A program made the translations under genes and the position numbers. From the NCBI GenBank assembly GCA_030620095.1, contig JAUTXW010000882.1, positions 37,329 to 101,328 of the forward strand: 64,000 bases of DNA, in the 5' to 3' direction. The notes beneath the pieces are model-generated. The model was not told the origin of the DNA and did no database searches. It saw only the letters and a program-made list of their open reading frames with translations. Source of the DNA: Kuschelorhynchus macadamiae. Lineage: Eukaryota > Arthropoda > Insecta > Coleoptera > Curculionidae. Shown in pieces: positions 30,481-41,912 of the stretch (within the stretch, counting starts at the first letter, position 1; every line of letters starts with the position of its first letter).

Positions 30481-32399
30481 TTGGATTAAACTTGTCCGAC
30501 ATTTGTTTAGTATATTGCATTTATTCAACAATCTTATTTCAATTGAACTATTATTTCACTAAGTTTAATATGGACGAAGATATCTTTAAAAATATAGAAA
30601 ATATCTAAAATTAAAGTAAAAAATCAGTAAATTTCGTTTACGCGAAACTTTCCACGTTATCAATCTTTTCTTTTATTAGGAATAGTATAGTATGACCCAA
30701 TTTAGTTCACTACTTAGTCATTTCGTAACACAGACATACTATCAGTTCAAACTTTTTTATTAGGCGCCGTCAGTGGCGGCTCGCCAGGGGACGCGGGTGA
30801 AGCGTCGCTTCACCTACATTTCCAATCAATTTACTTGAAAACAAAAATATTTTGAAAATATTAAGCATTTGAAAATCTACATTTCTATTATAAAAATATC
30901 AATCAAAACTAGTGCCTTATATACTCAAAAAATAATAATGACTTAAAAACGTAGCGCGCTGAACACCTTTTCATAAGAGCGACCCGTTGAGGAATTACAA
31001 TCACAACAGTAAAAAATTCCGCTTCAGAGGTCCCCCGCACGCAGTGTGCCCAACTGCAGGGAATTTTCCCTTTTTAGGGAATTTTAGAACAAGAAAGGGA
31101 AAAAGGGATTTTTTCAGATATATCTCAATTATTAGGGAATTTTTTAAGATATGCACTATAACATCATCAAAAACATTTTAGTCTCAGATCATTTTAATTT
31201 TTTCACAAATTTGGAAATCCCGATTCTGATGAAAGTTCGGCAACAAAGCTACTATTTTCTGGTCCTTATTGAATCGCAACATGACAACGTAGTTCCCCGC
31301 ACTCGAATAGTCAGGTTTTCCCCGAAATCTATTTTGTGGAATGATACTTTGTTCCTTTGTATCTCTTGCACATAATTACTAGAAGCAAATTTTAAAAATG
31401 AATGAAAGCGACAGCGAAGGTGAATTTCAGACTAAGAAAAGGAAAATAGATAGCAGTAAAATATTTAAACCATATTGGCTAGATGATCCCATTTTTAAAA
31501 CATGGTTATTGCCTGATACAACCTCCAAGTATAAAGCAAGGTAAGAGCCATATTTTTTTGTACAAAATATAAATATGTTACTTATTTTTAATAAATTAAT
31601 ATTTACTTTTAGATGTAAAGTTTGCAACGTGACGATGAAATCAGGAAAAAGTGATTTACAGAAACATGCTGGTACTCGCAAGCACATAGAAAAAATGAAA
31701 ATAATAAAGGGAACTAAACTAACATAACGGAAATGTTTCGCACTAGCATTCAACATGTTCATCAAACAGATGTTAAAAAGGCTGAAATCAAATTAGCAGC
31801 ATTTTATGCAGCCAATAACGTAGCCTTTAGAACAATTAATCAATTAGAACCAATTCTAAAAGAGATTTTTCCGGATAGTAAAATGTGCCAAGACATGCGT
31901 TTAAAAGAAACAAAGTGTACGGAGATTATTAGAAACGTATTATGCAAGAAAGAAACTAACGATTTAGTAAGTTATTTAAGAGCAAACTTGTTCTCTGTTT
32001 TATTGGATGAATCAACAGATATCGGCGACTATAAAAGTGTAGCCATATTAGTACGTTTTGCTAAAAATGGAATACAAACAAAGCTTCTGGAATTAATCCA
32101 AGTAGATGCCCGGGACTTAGGAGCAACAAATTTATATGGGGTATTCAAGGCCTGTTTGCAAAAACATGAAATACCTTTGAAAAATATAGTTGGTAGGTAG
32201 TACGTATGTAACAAGCATGTTAGTTGATCATTATGTAAATAACGTTAGAAGCAGTTCCCGTTATTATAAATTTATGTATATTTTGTATTTATATATAAAC
32301 TCGTTGATAATACCATATTGTGTCCTAACACTGGAACCTGTGGTGTAAGATAGATCAAAATACAAGAGTTCTAACCACACTACACCACAACTTGTTACG

Positions 32400-32448
32400 T
32401 TCTGGACGCGCGTTTCGCTAACCAAGTGTAGCATCATCAGCAGATGAT
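32400..32448 (-). ncRNA. Hammerhead ribozyme motif, left arm of mini palindrome
   Basis: Minus-strand mirror: CTGATGA is the complement of 32434-32440, GAAA of 32413-32416, GTC of 32404-32406. Helix II has an extra C (GCTACACTTGGTTAGC), leaving four clean pairs. Helix I pairs TCTG with CAGA as in the other arm. Confidence 0.75.
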
Positions 32449-32460
32449 ATAAACTGTTTA

Positions 32461-32513
32461 TATCATCTGCTGATGATGCTAACTTGGTTAGCGAAACGCG
32501 CGTCCAGAACGTA
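32461..32513 (+). ncRNA. Hammerhead ribozyme motif, right arm of mini palindrome
   Basis: CTGATGA at 32470-32476; helix II GCTAAC/GTTAGC of six perfect pairs (GCTAACTTGGTTAGC, where one T/G sits in the loop); core GAAA at 32493-32496; helix III CG/CG with a two-base loop; cleavage triplet GTC ending at 32504. Helix I pairs TCTG (32466-32469) with CAGA (32505-32508), then resumes after a small internal loop. One unpaired U precedes helix II. This is the best-formed hammerhead in the window. Confidence 0.8.
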
Positions 32514-34410
32514 ACAAGTTGTGGTGTAGTGTGGTTAGAACTCTTGTATTTTGAAACACCATATTGTGATATACAATTGTGAATGTCTAATATAGAGTCA
32601 GTAAAACATGGTAAAAAGTTTAAAATAAAATCTAAATATTTAAAATAAATGTAAAATCAATAATAACTATTAAAAATTTCAAACATTTCAATATTTTCTC
32701 AAAAGGCAGAGGCGTGAGACTATCATCTCATTAATAATATATCGATATTTATATATGGCGTTATACTTTTAGGTGTTGCCAGTGATGGTGTGAGTGTAAT
32801 GGTGGGAAAGCATCATTCGTTTTTCAAGTTGCTACAAGACGAACAGTCCCATGTAGTTCTTTTAAGATGTATATGTCATTCAGCGGCATTGGTAGCTTCT
32901 CATGCGTGTTCGTTCCTTCCGAGGTCTCCAGAAGATCTGGTCAGAAATATTTATAATTATATATCTGGTAGTGCAAAAAGGTTCGCTCAGTTGCATGAAA
33001 TGCAAGAGTGGTTCAACGAAAAAAAACATCGGATGTTAAAATTGTCTACAACTAGGTGGCTAAGCAGGTACGATTGTATAAATCGCGTCATTGAAAATTG
33101 GATCACCTTGGAACATTATTTTACAGTGGCTGTGTATGAAGACAAATTAAAAAGTGCCGAGTTTGTACTCAGTGAACTTAAAAATGTGTACACTAAGGCA
33201 TACCTATTATTTTTAAAATATTCGTTAAAACTTTTTAATATGTTCAATACTCTTTTTTAAAGCAGACAACCATTAATTCATTTGCTTTATTCAGAAACAC
33301 TATCTCTAATGAGACAATTATGCAGAAATTATCTAACGCCATCAGCGTTGGACGAAGATTTAACAAAATTAAATTTGAGAAATCCCAGATTTTTTCTCCC
33401 CCTGGAAGAAATATATCTAGGAGCGGAATGCAACGAAATTTTGCAACAAATGCCAAAAGAAGGCAAAGAAGCATTTTTAAAACACTGTCTAAATTTTTAT
33501 ATAGAAGCCGCAGTAGATCTTCAAAAACGACTACCTGATGCGATTTTTCAAGATATGAGGTTTTTAAGTTTTGAAATAGCAGTCAAAAAATGTCATTCTG
33601 AGAGAAAAGTTAATTTTATCGCATTATGTAATCAATTTCAGTCAGTTATTGACATTGATAAAACAGAGATCGAAAGTGAATGGAGAAATTTGCCTGATTC
33701 ATTAAGCGAATTTGAAAAAGAAAAATTAAGATTTTTGCAAATTGATGAGATGTGGTTAGAGATATGCTCAAAAAAACTATTTGATGACAGTTTGGCATTT
33801 CCCAACTTATCCAAATTGGTAAATGTCATTTTAATTCTTCCTCATTCAAATGCGGAAGCGGAACGTATTTTTTCAATACTAACCGACACTAAAACAAAAA
33901 AACGGAATAGATTAGCCGAAACATCATTAAATGCTGTTTGCACTTTTAGGAGTAGCTTACAGGCCGACAATGATGATGTCGTCCAATATAAAATAACAGA
34001 GGATCACTTAAAACTACATAACGAGAAAATGTATTCGTTTAAAAATATCTACTCATAGCAATTATTTTTAATATTATATTTTTACGTTGTATCATTTGTT
34101 TGTATTATAGTTTTTAATTTCTGATTTTGTAAAAATAAATTTGTTTGTGTCTAATGAAGCGTATACTTGCAAATACGAATAAAACCTTCGGCTAAGACCA
34201 GCCCTGATGCGAGTTGTGGGGGGAACCGGCCCGATATATATCCTTTGTTTTTTTGAATTCTAACTTGGTAATACCAAATAACAACCAACCATTTTAATCC
34301 TTTTCATTCTGTCAGCACCTTGAAAGCTTATCGGTGGGGAACGTAAGAGAACATACCCAAGACATTATCGTTAGTTGTTTAGAAGATTAGAAAATTTGTA
34401 TGCACTTACA

Positions 34411-34426
34411 CCCCCCCCCCCCCCCC
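34411..34426 (+). repeat. Poly-C run
   Basis: Sixteen consecutive C's, then GGCCCC, inside the 3' part of the inner hAT. Length is likely to be uncertain in assembly. Confidence 0.85.
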
Positions 34427-34842
34427 GGCCCCTTCGATTTTTATGACCACAAAGAGAGGCCGATTTGCAGTTAGGGAATTTTTCTCCAAAATAACTGAAA
34501 ATAGGGAATTTTTGACACCCATCGAGGGAATTTCTATTTGAAAAGGTTGGACACACTGCCCGCACGCCGGCTTTCGCGCTTAGATTTGTTTACGGCGGTT
34601 GCTATGGCAACGCAATGATAGAGATTGGGGACGGCATAAAGTGCTGCTGCGGGCTACAGGCGCTTATGCGATTGTTATAGAATTAATGTGAATTAGCACG
34701 TTCGGATTATCGGAGGCGGCAGCAGTTTTGCATCAGGTCGTGTATCGTGGTACTTGTGGTACCGTAAAAGTTAGACGAAATGTTTCCGTTGTACGGTCGA
34801 GTCTGCATTTTATTAGAAACACCATTTTCCCGGTGGAAAACC

Positions 34843-35470
34843 ATGGACAAAAGAGACCTTTTAAATACGGGGGCCGAAGGATCTAAGCCTGTCCTTGAAA
34901 TAGAAAAACAAGGGAAGTCAAAGCGTTTTCTTTCGTAAGTTTCGAAATCAGTGGTACTCGGATTATACGTGGATGAGTGAAAGTATTTATTTAAACAAAC
35001 TATTTTGTATGCCTTGTTTAACTATAGGTGTAAAATCAAGCATATGGAATAAAGAGGGGTTCAATTCAATAATTTTGGGAATGTGACGAGAGGTTGTAGT
35101 AGGCATGAAGCTTCTTTTGAAAATTTAAAGAAAATCCTCAGTACAATTAAAGACGCTTTGAGCGAAAATTCAAGGTTGTATATAAAAATGTTTAATGACA
35201 ATGTTCTTTTAAATAGAAGGTTTATGCAGTTACCTATTCGTGCGACTGTTTTTTTGGGTAAACAAGAAATGTCATTTCGGGAGCACATTGAATCTGATTC
35301 TTCGGACAATCGGTGAAATTTCAAAGAACTTTTGGACTCCTATAGGTATAGACATTCAAGAACACTACAAAACGATATCTCCTATTTTTTCTACAAATTC
35401 AAAGCGCTCCAAAGCTATGGATAATCAACATCATAAAAAGGTAAAAAAAGCCATCTTGGGCATGGCACCC
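34843..35470 (+). pseudogene. Outer hAT transposase N-terminal part (TTF finger, DUF4371)
   Basis: From ATG at 34843 the sequence encodes MDKRDLLNTGAEG and, in a following segment, a TTF-type zinc finger (RKFRNQWYSDYTWM, LFCMPCLTIGVKSS). A frameshift near 35065 is followed by CSRHEASFENLKKILSTI and RATVFLGKQEMSFREHIE, the start of the DUF4371 region typical of ZMYM1-like hAT proteins. TGA at 35314-35316 replaces a Gly codon before NFKELLD; a further frameshift follows. The catalytic core is absent, the element's right end being about 100 bp away. This is a deleted, non-autonomous copy. Confidence 0.7.
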
Positions 35471-35577
35471 CGAAAAACTTTCTTCTCCTGCAGCGCTGAT
35501 TTTGCCTGTAGTACTATGCACCTAGCTACACTGCGCTTCACCCGTTCTTAAATCCATGAGCCGCCACTGGGCGCCAT

Positions 35578-35974
35578 TTTGTTTTGTTCCATCATATTGG
35601 ATTTCTACCAATACCAGTTTTAACCTATGACACATTTGATTTTTTTGCATAATTTAATATAAATTCAATAGGAATTTTTACTTTTACCCACATTTTGTTA
35701 CGTCATTTAAAACGAAAAACTATTTTTGAATTTCGCCACAATTACAATACAAAATCGAAATAATAACCTTATAGGTTTGTTATACACTATGAAGGTACTC
35801 GAGGAACAACACTAAAATATTAGAGATGGGTAGGTTCGGAAGGATATGAATCCACGGACCTCTATCTTGCTGAATACGGACCCATATCCTCTCGGTATAC
35901 AATTCTGCGACCTATCCTGCAGGCCGTCAGCGGAGCGGTTGAAAACGAACGTGCGAGACACGACGAACTTTCGA
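35578..35974. other. Non-coding
   Basis: No gene. A GC-richer patch begins at about 35822 with AGAGATGGGTAGGT, also found at 25642. Confidence 0.4.
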
Positions 35975-36370
35975 ATTTTAAAATGATTTAATTTTGATTT
36001 TTCTTGATCGATTTACCTATAAATATATTTTTTCTTGAGTTCCAATTCTGATGTTATTATAGACAACCGCATGAAATTTGATACACGTCTTCTATACATT
36101 AAGGAGCATACGGATTTACCCAGGTTAATTACATATGCACGCCAATGGCAGAAATTTCAAAAATTGATTGTTAATAAAAAATGCCCTTTTATGCATTAAA
36201 GACGTGTATCAAATTTCACAGTTATTTATCTATAATAGCATCAGAATTGGGATTTAAAAAAATGTTTTTTTAAAACCCTGTATCTCCAAAGTTAAAACTT
36301 TTAGGTTCATATTAAACTTTTTTCTTAAAAAGTCCAAGAATCACCCCTAATATTAGATATTTTTTGACAC
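35975..36370. repeat. Partial copy of the 740-bp foldback
   Basis: Matches the 27440-26730 interval in reverse order: TCTTGATCGATTTACCTATA, GATACACGTCTTC, TGCATTAAGGAGCATACGG and AAGTCCAAGAATCACCCC. The outer part of one arm is missing. It abuts the 3' end of a DD82E-type element, as the full foldback does. Confidence 0.7.
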
Positions 36371-36455
36371 CCGGTATTGAACGGAAAATTAATTTTTTTG
36401 GAGCAGTTTATTGACAGCTACTTTATGAACAATTTTACAAAATATATAAAAAAAA

Positions 36456-37913
36456 CTAAGCCATTTTTGAGGTTGACGGCTGTAATTCTAATTGTTCGAT
36501 TCCTCCTAAATCGTTGTCTTCCTCTGAAAATGATGAGGTTTGGTCGTCACTACTTGAAGATCCCAGTGTGATAACTAAATCATCAATAACCGTTTTAATT
36601 TTGCCATCTACTTTCCAGTATTTATCTTCAATGGAACGAACATGTTTAAAACTTACGATTTCCAATTTTCAGCCGATATTGAGTTAATCGCTTCTACTTT
36701 TATTTTATTTAAATCTTTAATTGAAAGTTCACCGGTGTTGCGCTCTCGAATATATTTTTTTACTCCTGCCCATGCAAGTTCAATAGAGTTGGGGTCGCAC
36801 ATGTATGGAGGAAGCCTTAAAGGTGTATGACCGAGGTTACGTAGAAGACCGCCAATTTTATACTTTTTTTCTCTAGGCTTGTTGGCTGATATTACTTCAT
36901 ATAATTGATATTTTCTCCATGTTGGATCACATACAAGATTGTTCGATTTAAGCCACGGTATCATACGAGCTTTTGTAAAGTATTTAGTTGCCACTTTATC
37001 TTTTACGTGAGAATTATAAGACGCATTATCCTTTACCACGACTGATTTGGGAGGAATGTTAGGTAGAAGCTTCTCGAGCAATCACTTCAAAATTATCTCT
37101 ATACATCTCTCCATGATAGTCTCCAGTTGTTAGTCCCGAGCGAAAAACTAAAGCAGCACCTGGAACAAATCTGGCTTCTGAACCAGCATGAACTATAATA
37201 AAGCGACTACTAGATGGGATACCCTGAACAACCCCTGTAACACTTTCACTTTGCCAGCATTTGTTCACTGTCATATCATTATCTACTCAGGTTTCGTCTA
37301 GATACACAATATTGCTTCATTGTTGCCTATATTACTTTACAGTTGATAGATATTTCACCCGCCAGTGAAAAATATTTGGTCTCTCAATGAGCAGTTTATT
37401 TTGGCATTTGCGCCAAACAAAACCATTTGATCGTAAAAGCCGATTTAAGGTTTTATACCCGTACGGAAAATCTATTTTGTTCTTTACAGCACCAGGCAGA
37501 GGTTTGCAGGTCGGAACCTTCCTCAAATTTATATAAAAATCCTCTATTGTTCGTCGAATTACTTGAAAATCACCATCGTCAATTTTATCTTTGTATGATA
37601 ATCGGGGTCTTTTTTTACCAGGAGATTTTAAAGGTGAAGTAGAACATGAGCGATCATTATCTTCTCTTTGAATTTTTCTTACAATACTTTCCGAAACACC
37701 AGTGTAAAATGCAGCGTGTTCTGTTTGATTTTGAATTGGAATAGTCAAACTATTATTTTCAGCTTGTCTAGGCTTCTACCTAACATTCCTCCCAAATCAG
37801 TCGTGGTAATGGATAATGCGTCTTATCATTCTCACGTAGAAGATAAAGTACAGGCCTCTATAACGCTCTTCACGTGCACCGCTTCGAATTGTTTTTCCTC
37901 TTTTGCTCGCCAT
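36456..37913 (-). pseudogene. Tc1/mariner-type transposase (DD82E), copy B
   Basis: Probable start ATG is the complement of 37911-37913 (MASKRGKTIRSG). After an intervening inverted fragment, coding runs 37748-37332 (HTH part, YTGVSESIVRKIQRED; then KKRPRLSYKDKI). It breaks near the first catalytic D (YLDET region, complement of 37298-37312), continues 37274-37059 (FIIVHAGSEARFVPGAALVF), and 37081-36456 with D2 in VVVKDNASYN and E in PNSIELAWAG. The D2-E interval is 82 residues, the DD82E value. An acidic C-terminus ends TSKMA. Several frameshifts make it inactive. It is a different subfamily from copies A and C and the same as the fragment at 25984-26377. Confidence 0.82.
37772..37850 (+). 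repeat. Inverted fragment of the transposase D2 region
   Basis: The plus strand encodes LLPNIPPKSVVVMDNASYHS, which matches the minus-strand D2 region of the same pseudogene (complement of about 36992-37073). It sits in inverted orientation between the N-terminal and HTH coding parts. The inverted piece keeps DNASYHSH whereas the resident copy has DNASYNSH. Confidence 0.85.
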
Positions 37914-38485
37914 CGTTACTTCGAAATTATAATTCAAATTCGACGCAACGCATTTATATAGAAATGAAAACAAATGCTCGAAATGTATAGACGCCACTGG
38001 AAATAGATCGAACCTTCTAGCGGCAAGTGCATGGAGACTCTAGGCACATCCCAATTACAAGTGGACCAGTGCGAAATTTACTAAATCCTCGATTAATTTT
38101 CTGTACCGCTTAGCTGGCGCACTTTATAGGTGAAGAGGCAAACTATTACAACAAATAAAATAACATAAAATTTATTTGCGAACACAAATTTTACTTTTCC
38201 GCTTGCTTAAGACTATGACCCTTTATTTTATTTCTTGTTTTGGATCTTCAGCCGGGTTTTTGCGATAATGTAGAGTATTTGTTCAAAGATATAAAAAAAA
38301 GGTAAGGCTTTTGCATAGAATATCTTTTAATCTTTGACATTAGATTAATAAACTTATATCCACAGTACCCTTGCTTTTCCACATTTTAATTACCGTCTCT
38401 GTACTGATTGAATGTAATAAGGACAGTATAAGTAAATATTTGACAATACTTTTGGGCTGTAATCGATATACTCGTGTCCTGCAGA
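37914..38485. other. Non-coding
   Basis: Upstream flank of DD82E copy B. I did not find a matching terminal repeat. No other gene seen. Confidence 0.4.
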
Positions 38486-38810
38486 ATATATGTTGAGTGC
38501 ACTGGAATAGTGGTCTGTAGAGCAGAGCATTGGGAAGGCAAATATAACCACAATATACAAGACTGAACATAATATATTGCTAAAATATTTAAACTCCTTC
38601 TTGGAAAAAAGATCAAATCTGCATGCTTACAATATTCGTTCTAAGGACGATTATAATTTACCATCAGTAAAAACAAATAGACTACAAAAACAATTTTCTA
38701 TGAGGGGTGTTTGTCTTTTTAATATTTTGCCGGATACAACTAAGAACGCATGGAATTTGGAAATTTTTCGTACACTGTTAAATAATCATTTAAAAATAGT
38801 CAACATCTAA
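38486..38810 (+). pseudogene. LINE reverse transcriptase C-terminal fragment
   Basis: The plus-strand peptide includes HAYNIRSKDDYNLPSV, RLQKQFSMRGVCLFNILPD and FRTLLNNHLK, and ends with TAA at 38810. This is the C-terminal signature common to CR1/jockey-type LINE polymerases (HxYNTR...KSF.Y.G..LWN.LP...F...L). RT catalytic sequence is absent. It resembles the end of the better LINE fragment at 46701-47590. Confidence 0.55.
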
Positions 38811-40280
38811 GGAATATAATTAGAGTATTTGGTTACATTTTTGTTGGGACCTAAAGATTGTTATATATTAATATGTACTAGCCAAGTGCTAAATAAAACA
38901 TTAATTTATTTATAACAGCTGGAGCAGAAGGGTCATACACAAAGGACCGCTTATACTACAAGAATTTTTTCTTACTTTAAGCAAAATATCTGACAAATCA
39001 AATCTAAAAGATATAATAATATCATTAAATGGCAAAAATCTATATAACAAAAATGTAACCCTTCATTCTCAATTGAAATCTTTCATAATCGTCTATAGCA
39101 AATTAAGTAATCTCATAAAATAGTTCAGAAGAACAAAGAACTTTGGAAGTTAGATTGCGAAAAGTTAAATTACACGTCTATTTCAGTTTATTAAAGATAA
39201 GCTAAAAAGATTTACTGACTTGCTCCCGAAATACTCCTCCCGGTGATTATTAATTTAGCATTTCGAAAGATAGAACTTGATAATTTTATATTACTTGATT
39301 AGACGGTAACTCATAAACGTTTTTAATGACTTCAATTAATAACAGGTCTAAAACGTTGCTGAAAAGGTATAAAATAGTAATTTATATTAATAAAATATGC
39401 AGCAATTGCAACATTTTTTAAAATATTTATTTAGATATTTGTTATCTGAAATTATTATATACAGGGAGTATAACAGTTTAAGGTAGATTAAACGATTCTG
39501 GAGAATTGATTACGGTTCCTTTTGGAATTCCTACTACATAAACTATAAACGATCTTGGCCTATCGTTGCAAAATATTTTCAGCAGTGTGGTATTGCCGCG
39601 TATACCAAAAAGCTATGGCAACATCGCTATTTTAAATGTAAAACCGTTTATCGTTTGTTTGGTTTTTCTGAAACTACATTTATTTATGAGCAACTCTTCT
39701 GAATACTTTCCTATACCTATGTGGTCTTTTTTCAGGAATTAATTAATTTCCAATTTTTTTAAGTAAACAGGACCTCAAATAAATCTGAATTTCTTACAAT
39801 CCTAAAACACCATTAAGCTGAAATTTGGATTATGGTTAGATAAAGCATTTAGATATTTGAATTTTTTATCATAGCATACAGGATGATCTAGAAATAAATG
39901 TTTGTAGGTAACTTATAAAATTGCCAGAAAGTTATTTTTTTTTAATGGAACACCGAACACCCTGTAACGCGGATTCGGCCAAAAAGTTTATATTATATTT
40001 ATTTCCTGGGTCTTGTAAACAATTAAACCCACGGAATTTGATAATTTTTTAATAGAAAATAGAAAGTTTACCTTCATTTAACTGTTTTAGGAAAATAAAA
40101 CAAATGGATGAACCACTTTTTCTATTAAAAAAACCAAAAAGAAATTCGATATTTTCACTGTGTACCAATGCGCCATATTCCTTAATATGACAATTTGAAG
40201 AAAGGCTAGCTTGCATTGTTGCCAAACTTACATTATTGTATTGTATTAAAATTTTCATGTTTGTCTCCCGACAGTAATGC
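38811..40280. other. Mostly non-coding; includes dispersed repeat at 39040-39370
   Basis: Apart from the inverted partner of the repeat at 30140-30480, no feature is seen. AT-rich with scattered short frames. Confidence 0.45.
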
Positions 40281-40610
40281 ATTTGGATCCCTGTGCCGAT
40301 CCCAAATATTAGACTTTCGACAGTGATGCACTTCGCTTTTTATATTAGCGCTCTAATGATGATGCCTACAGCGCCTATCCTGGTGCTACCCCGGTACCAA
40401 TCTACCTAGTGCGGTCAACACTAATCAACAGGCGGGTGCATCACTGGCGGAAGCCCTCTGGGCCGATGCCGAATGTTAGACTTTCGCCAGTGATGCCCTG
40501 CGCTGTTGTTTGTCTTTTAGGGCTTTAACGATGAAGCCTACGACGCCTAACCTGGTGCTAACTCGGTACCAATCCACCTAGTGCCTTCGCGCTCCTTCTG
40601 GTACCGATCC
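40281..40610. repeat. Dispersed GC-richer repeat, two tandem copies
   Basis: Two copies (about 40281-40450 and 40460-40610) share TTAGACTTTCG, CAGTGATGC, GGCTTTAACGATGAAGCC, ACGCCTAACCTGGTGCTAA and GGTACCAATCCACCTAGTGC. Relatives lie at 52880-53160, 55240-55330 and 60650-60780, some inverted. No coding. Confidence 0.7.
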
Positions 40611-41745
40611 ACAACCCACAAATGCGTTTTGTTTTTCTTATATAACTTATATAATCATATATAAAATAAACCTGGCAACGTAGCATCCCTAGCACACTGG
40701 ATTTCCGTCCAACAGATGACACTCCCGGTCTCTCTTTATTTAGCAGCTGTAATTATGTTTAAAGACGTTTAATGATGTCTAATATAATAATTACTTCTAA
40801 TTTTTAGTTAGAAATAATCATTTTTGTGTTATAAAGCATTATAATATAATCAGTCTTTTACGTAGTTTATAAATTAAATTTGTGAAAAATATATTTTTAG
40901 CGATAGGCCAAAAACAAGTTCAGTGCAACCTTCCGAAAACTTAGTTTTTTGGATATAATTTGAAAAAGTGCCTCATCCATAAACTTTTGACTATAGGAAT
41001 TATTAAAAAAAGGTAATCTTTCAAATGTATATTTTAAATTTATTAAATTCCATGGGTAAAATTCTTTACAAGAGCCTTATTTCCTAATACGCCAAGTTTT
41101 CGAAATAATGCATTTCTTTTTCAGGGTTCTATAATAATATAATTATTTCAAAATTTAGGACTTTTTAACAATTAAAAAGTACTTACACTAATTAAAATCA
41201 AAAAACAATTTTGAGTGAATTTTTAAAAATTATAAAGTATAAAGTTGGATAGGTTTTTACTACTAAAATTTTGACATTATTTGACAAGAAATAAACAATT
41301 TAAAACCAATTGTTTTTCTATCAAGTAATGACAGAAATAGGTCAAATATGTCAAATGCATTATATATTACAAAAGGGGGTATGTTCAAAGATATTTAAAA
41401 CTAGAGAATACGATATACAGTATATGAAACAAAGTAATGGAGGTAATTTGAAAAAGAAATATTTATAATTTTTTACATGTGTTGAAGCGATTCTTTTCCA
41501 AATATGAACCATCATAATCCTCGAAAAAATTTTGTTTAAACAGAAGAAACCTTATTAACGTTTTAGCATATGTGCATGTGTACCCACGCGTTTCGTTGCG
41601 TTTCATTGCAAATGAATTAGGTATTACTAGAAGCACAGGGCAAAGGGTAATACACAATTATAAGTTTTATCCCTTCAAAGTTTATTTAGTTCGAGGTTTA
41701 ACTAATAGCTGAAAATGCTGATCGGAAACAAAATTTTATCGCTAG
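40611..41745. other. No gene seen
   Basis: AT-rich flank of the Copia element, without features I can support. Confidence 0.5.
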
Positions 41746-41829
41746 CTTAGAATGATTTGATAAAGACTCGAATATAACACATTTTTATCGCTTCAGCAGA
41801 TTCATTTTAATATGCTTAGGATTTTAACA
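41746..41829 (-). repeat. Copia 3' LTR, truncated
   Basis: Matches the first 84 bp of the 5' LTR with one substitution, then homology stops at CATTCTAAG. The remaining 235 bp are missing or replaced by unrelated sequence. Confidence 0.85.
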
Positions 41830-41912
41830 CTCCCACTTATTCGAGGCTTTACAAATTAAAAATCTGAAAAATACAACTTAAAAAAAACAAACCAAAATAA
41901 TAAAATACACTA

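Larger units (their letters stand above)
32323..32557. mobile_element. Miniature palindromic Penelope-type insertion with twin hammerheads
   Basis: Two arms (about 32355-32456 and 32457-32554) form a near-perfect palindrome centred on TATAAACTGTTTATA. An 11-bp direct repeat, ACCATATTGTG, flanks it (32312-32322 and 32558-32568). The left side carries about 32 bp outside the palindrome (32323-32354). Duplication, one-sided extension, inverted arms meeting at their 5' ends and a hammerhead about 50 nt from each outer end exactly parallel the PLE pair at 191-4327, but no coding sequence remains and arm sequence differs. It lies inside an intron of the inner hAT gene. Confidence 0.8.
31398..34058 (+). 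pseudogene. hAT transposase with BED finger, two introns
   Basis: Exon 1 is 31398-31540; the intron 31541-31612 has GTAAGA...TTTTAG. Exon 2 encodes a BED finger, CKVC...LQKHAGTRKH, and runs to 32192; the second intron is 32193-32772 (GTAGGT...TTTTAG), and joining them reads NIVGVASDG. The catalytic D lies in LLDESTDIG, a further D in VASDGVSVMVG, and the C-terminal E in NAEAERIFSIL, followed by the usual dimerisation region, to TAG at 34058. Two lesions are visible: a one-base frameshift near 31715-31730 (between GTKLT and NITEMF) and TAA at 33258-33260 in place of a probable CAA (NTLF*SRQ). Otherwise the protein is full length, so inactivation looks fairly recent. Confidence 0.88.
31042..34558 (+). 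mobile_element. Inner hAT element with nearly complete transposase
   Basis: A perfect 8-bp duplication, CCCGCACG (31034-31041 and 34559-34566), flanks termini CAGTGTGCCCAAC and, reverse-complemented, CAGTGTGTCCAAC. GGGAATTT repeats occur inside both ends. At 3.5 kb it contains one transposase gene with two introns, one of which received a 235-bp Penelope-type palindrome. Confidence 0.92.
30771..35569 (+). mobile_element. Outer hAT (ZMYM/DUF4371-like) interrupted by another hAT
   Basis: The ends are CAGTGGCGGCTCG and, reverse-complemented, CAGTGGCGGCTCA; both ends then carry GGGTGAAGCG inside. The flanking 8-bp duplication is GGCGCCGT (30763-30770) and GGCGCCAT (35570-35577), one mismatch. 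A coding relic at 34843-35470 encodes a TTF-type zinc finger and DUF4371 start, as in ZMYM1-like hAT proteins. The inner hAT (31042-34558) is inserted about 270 bp from the left end. Confidence 0.85.
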
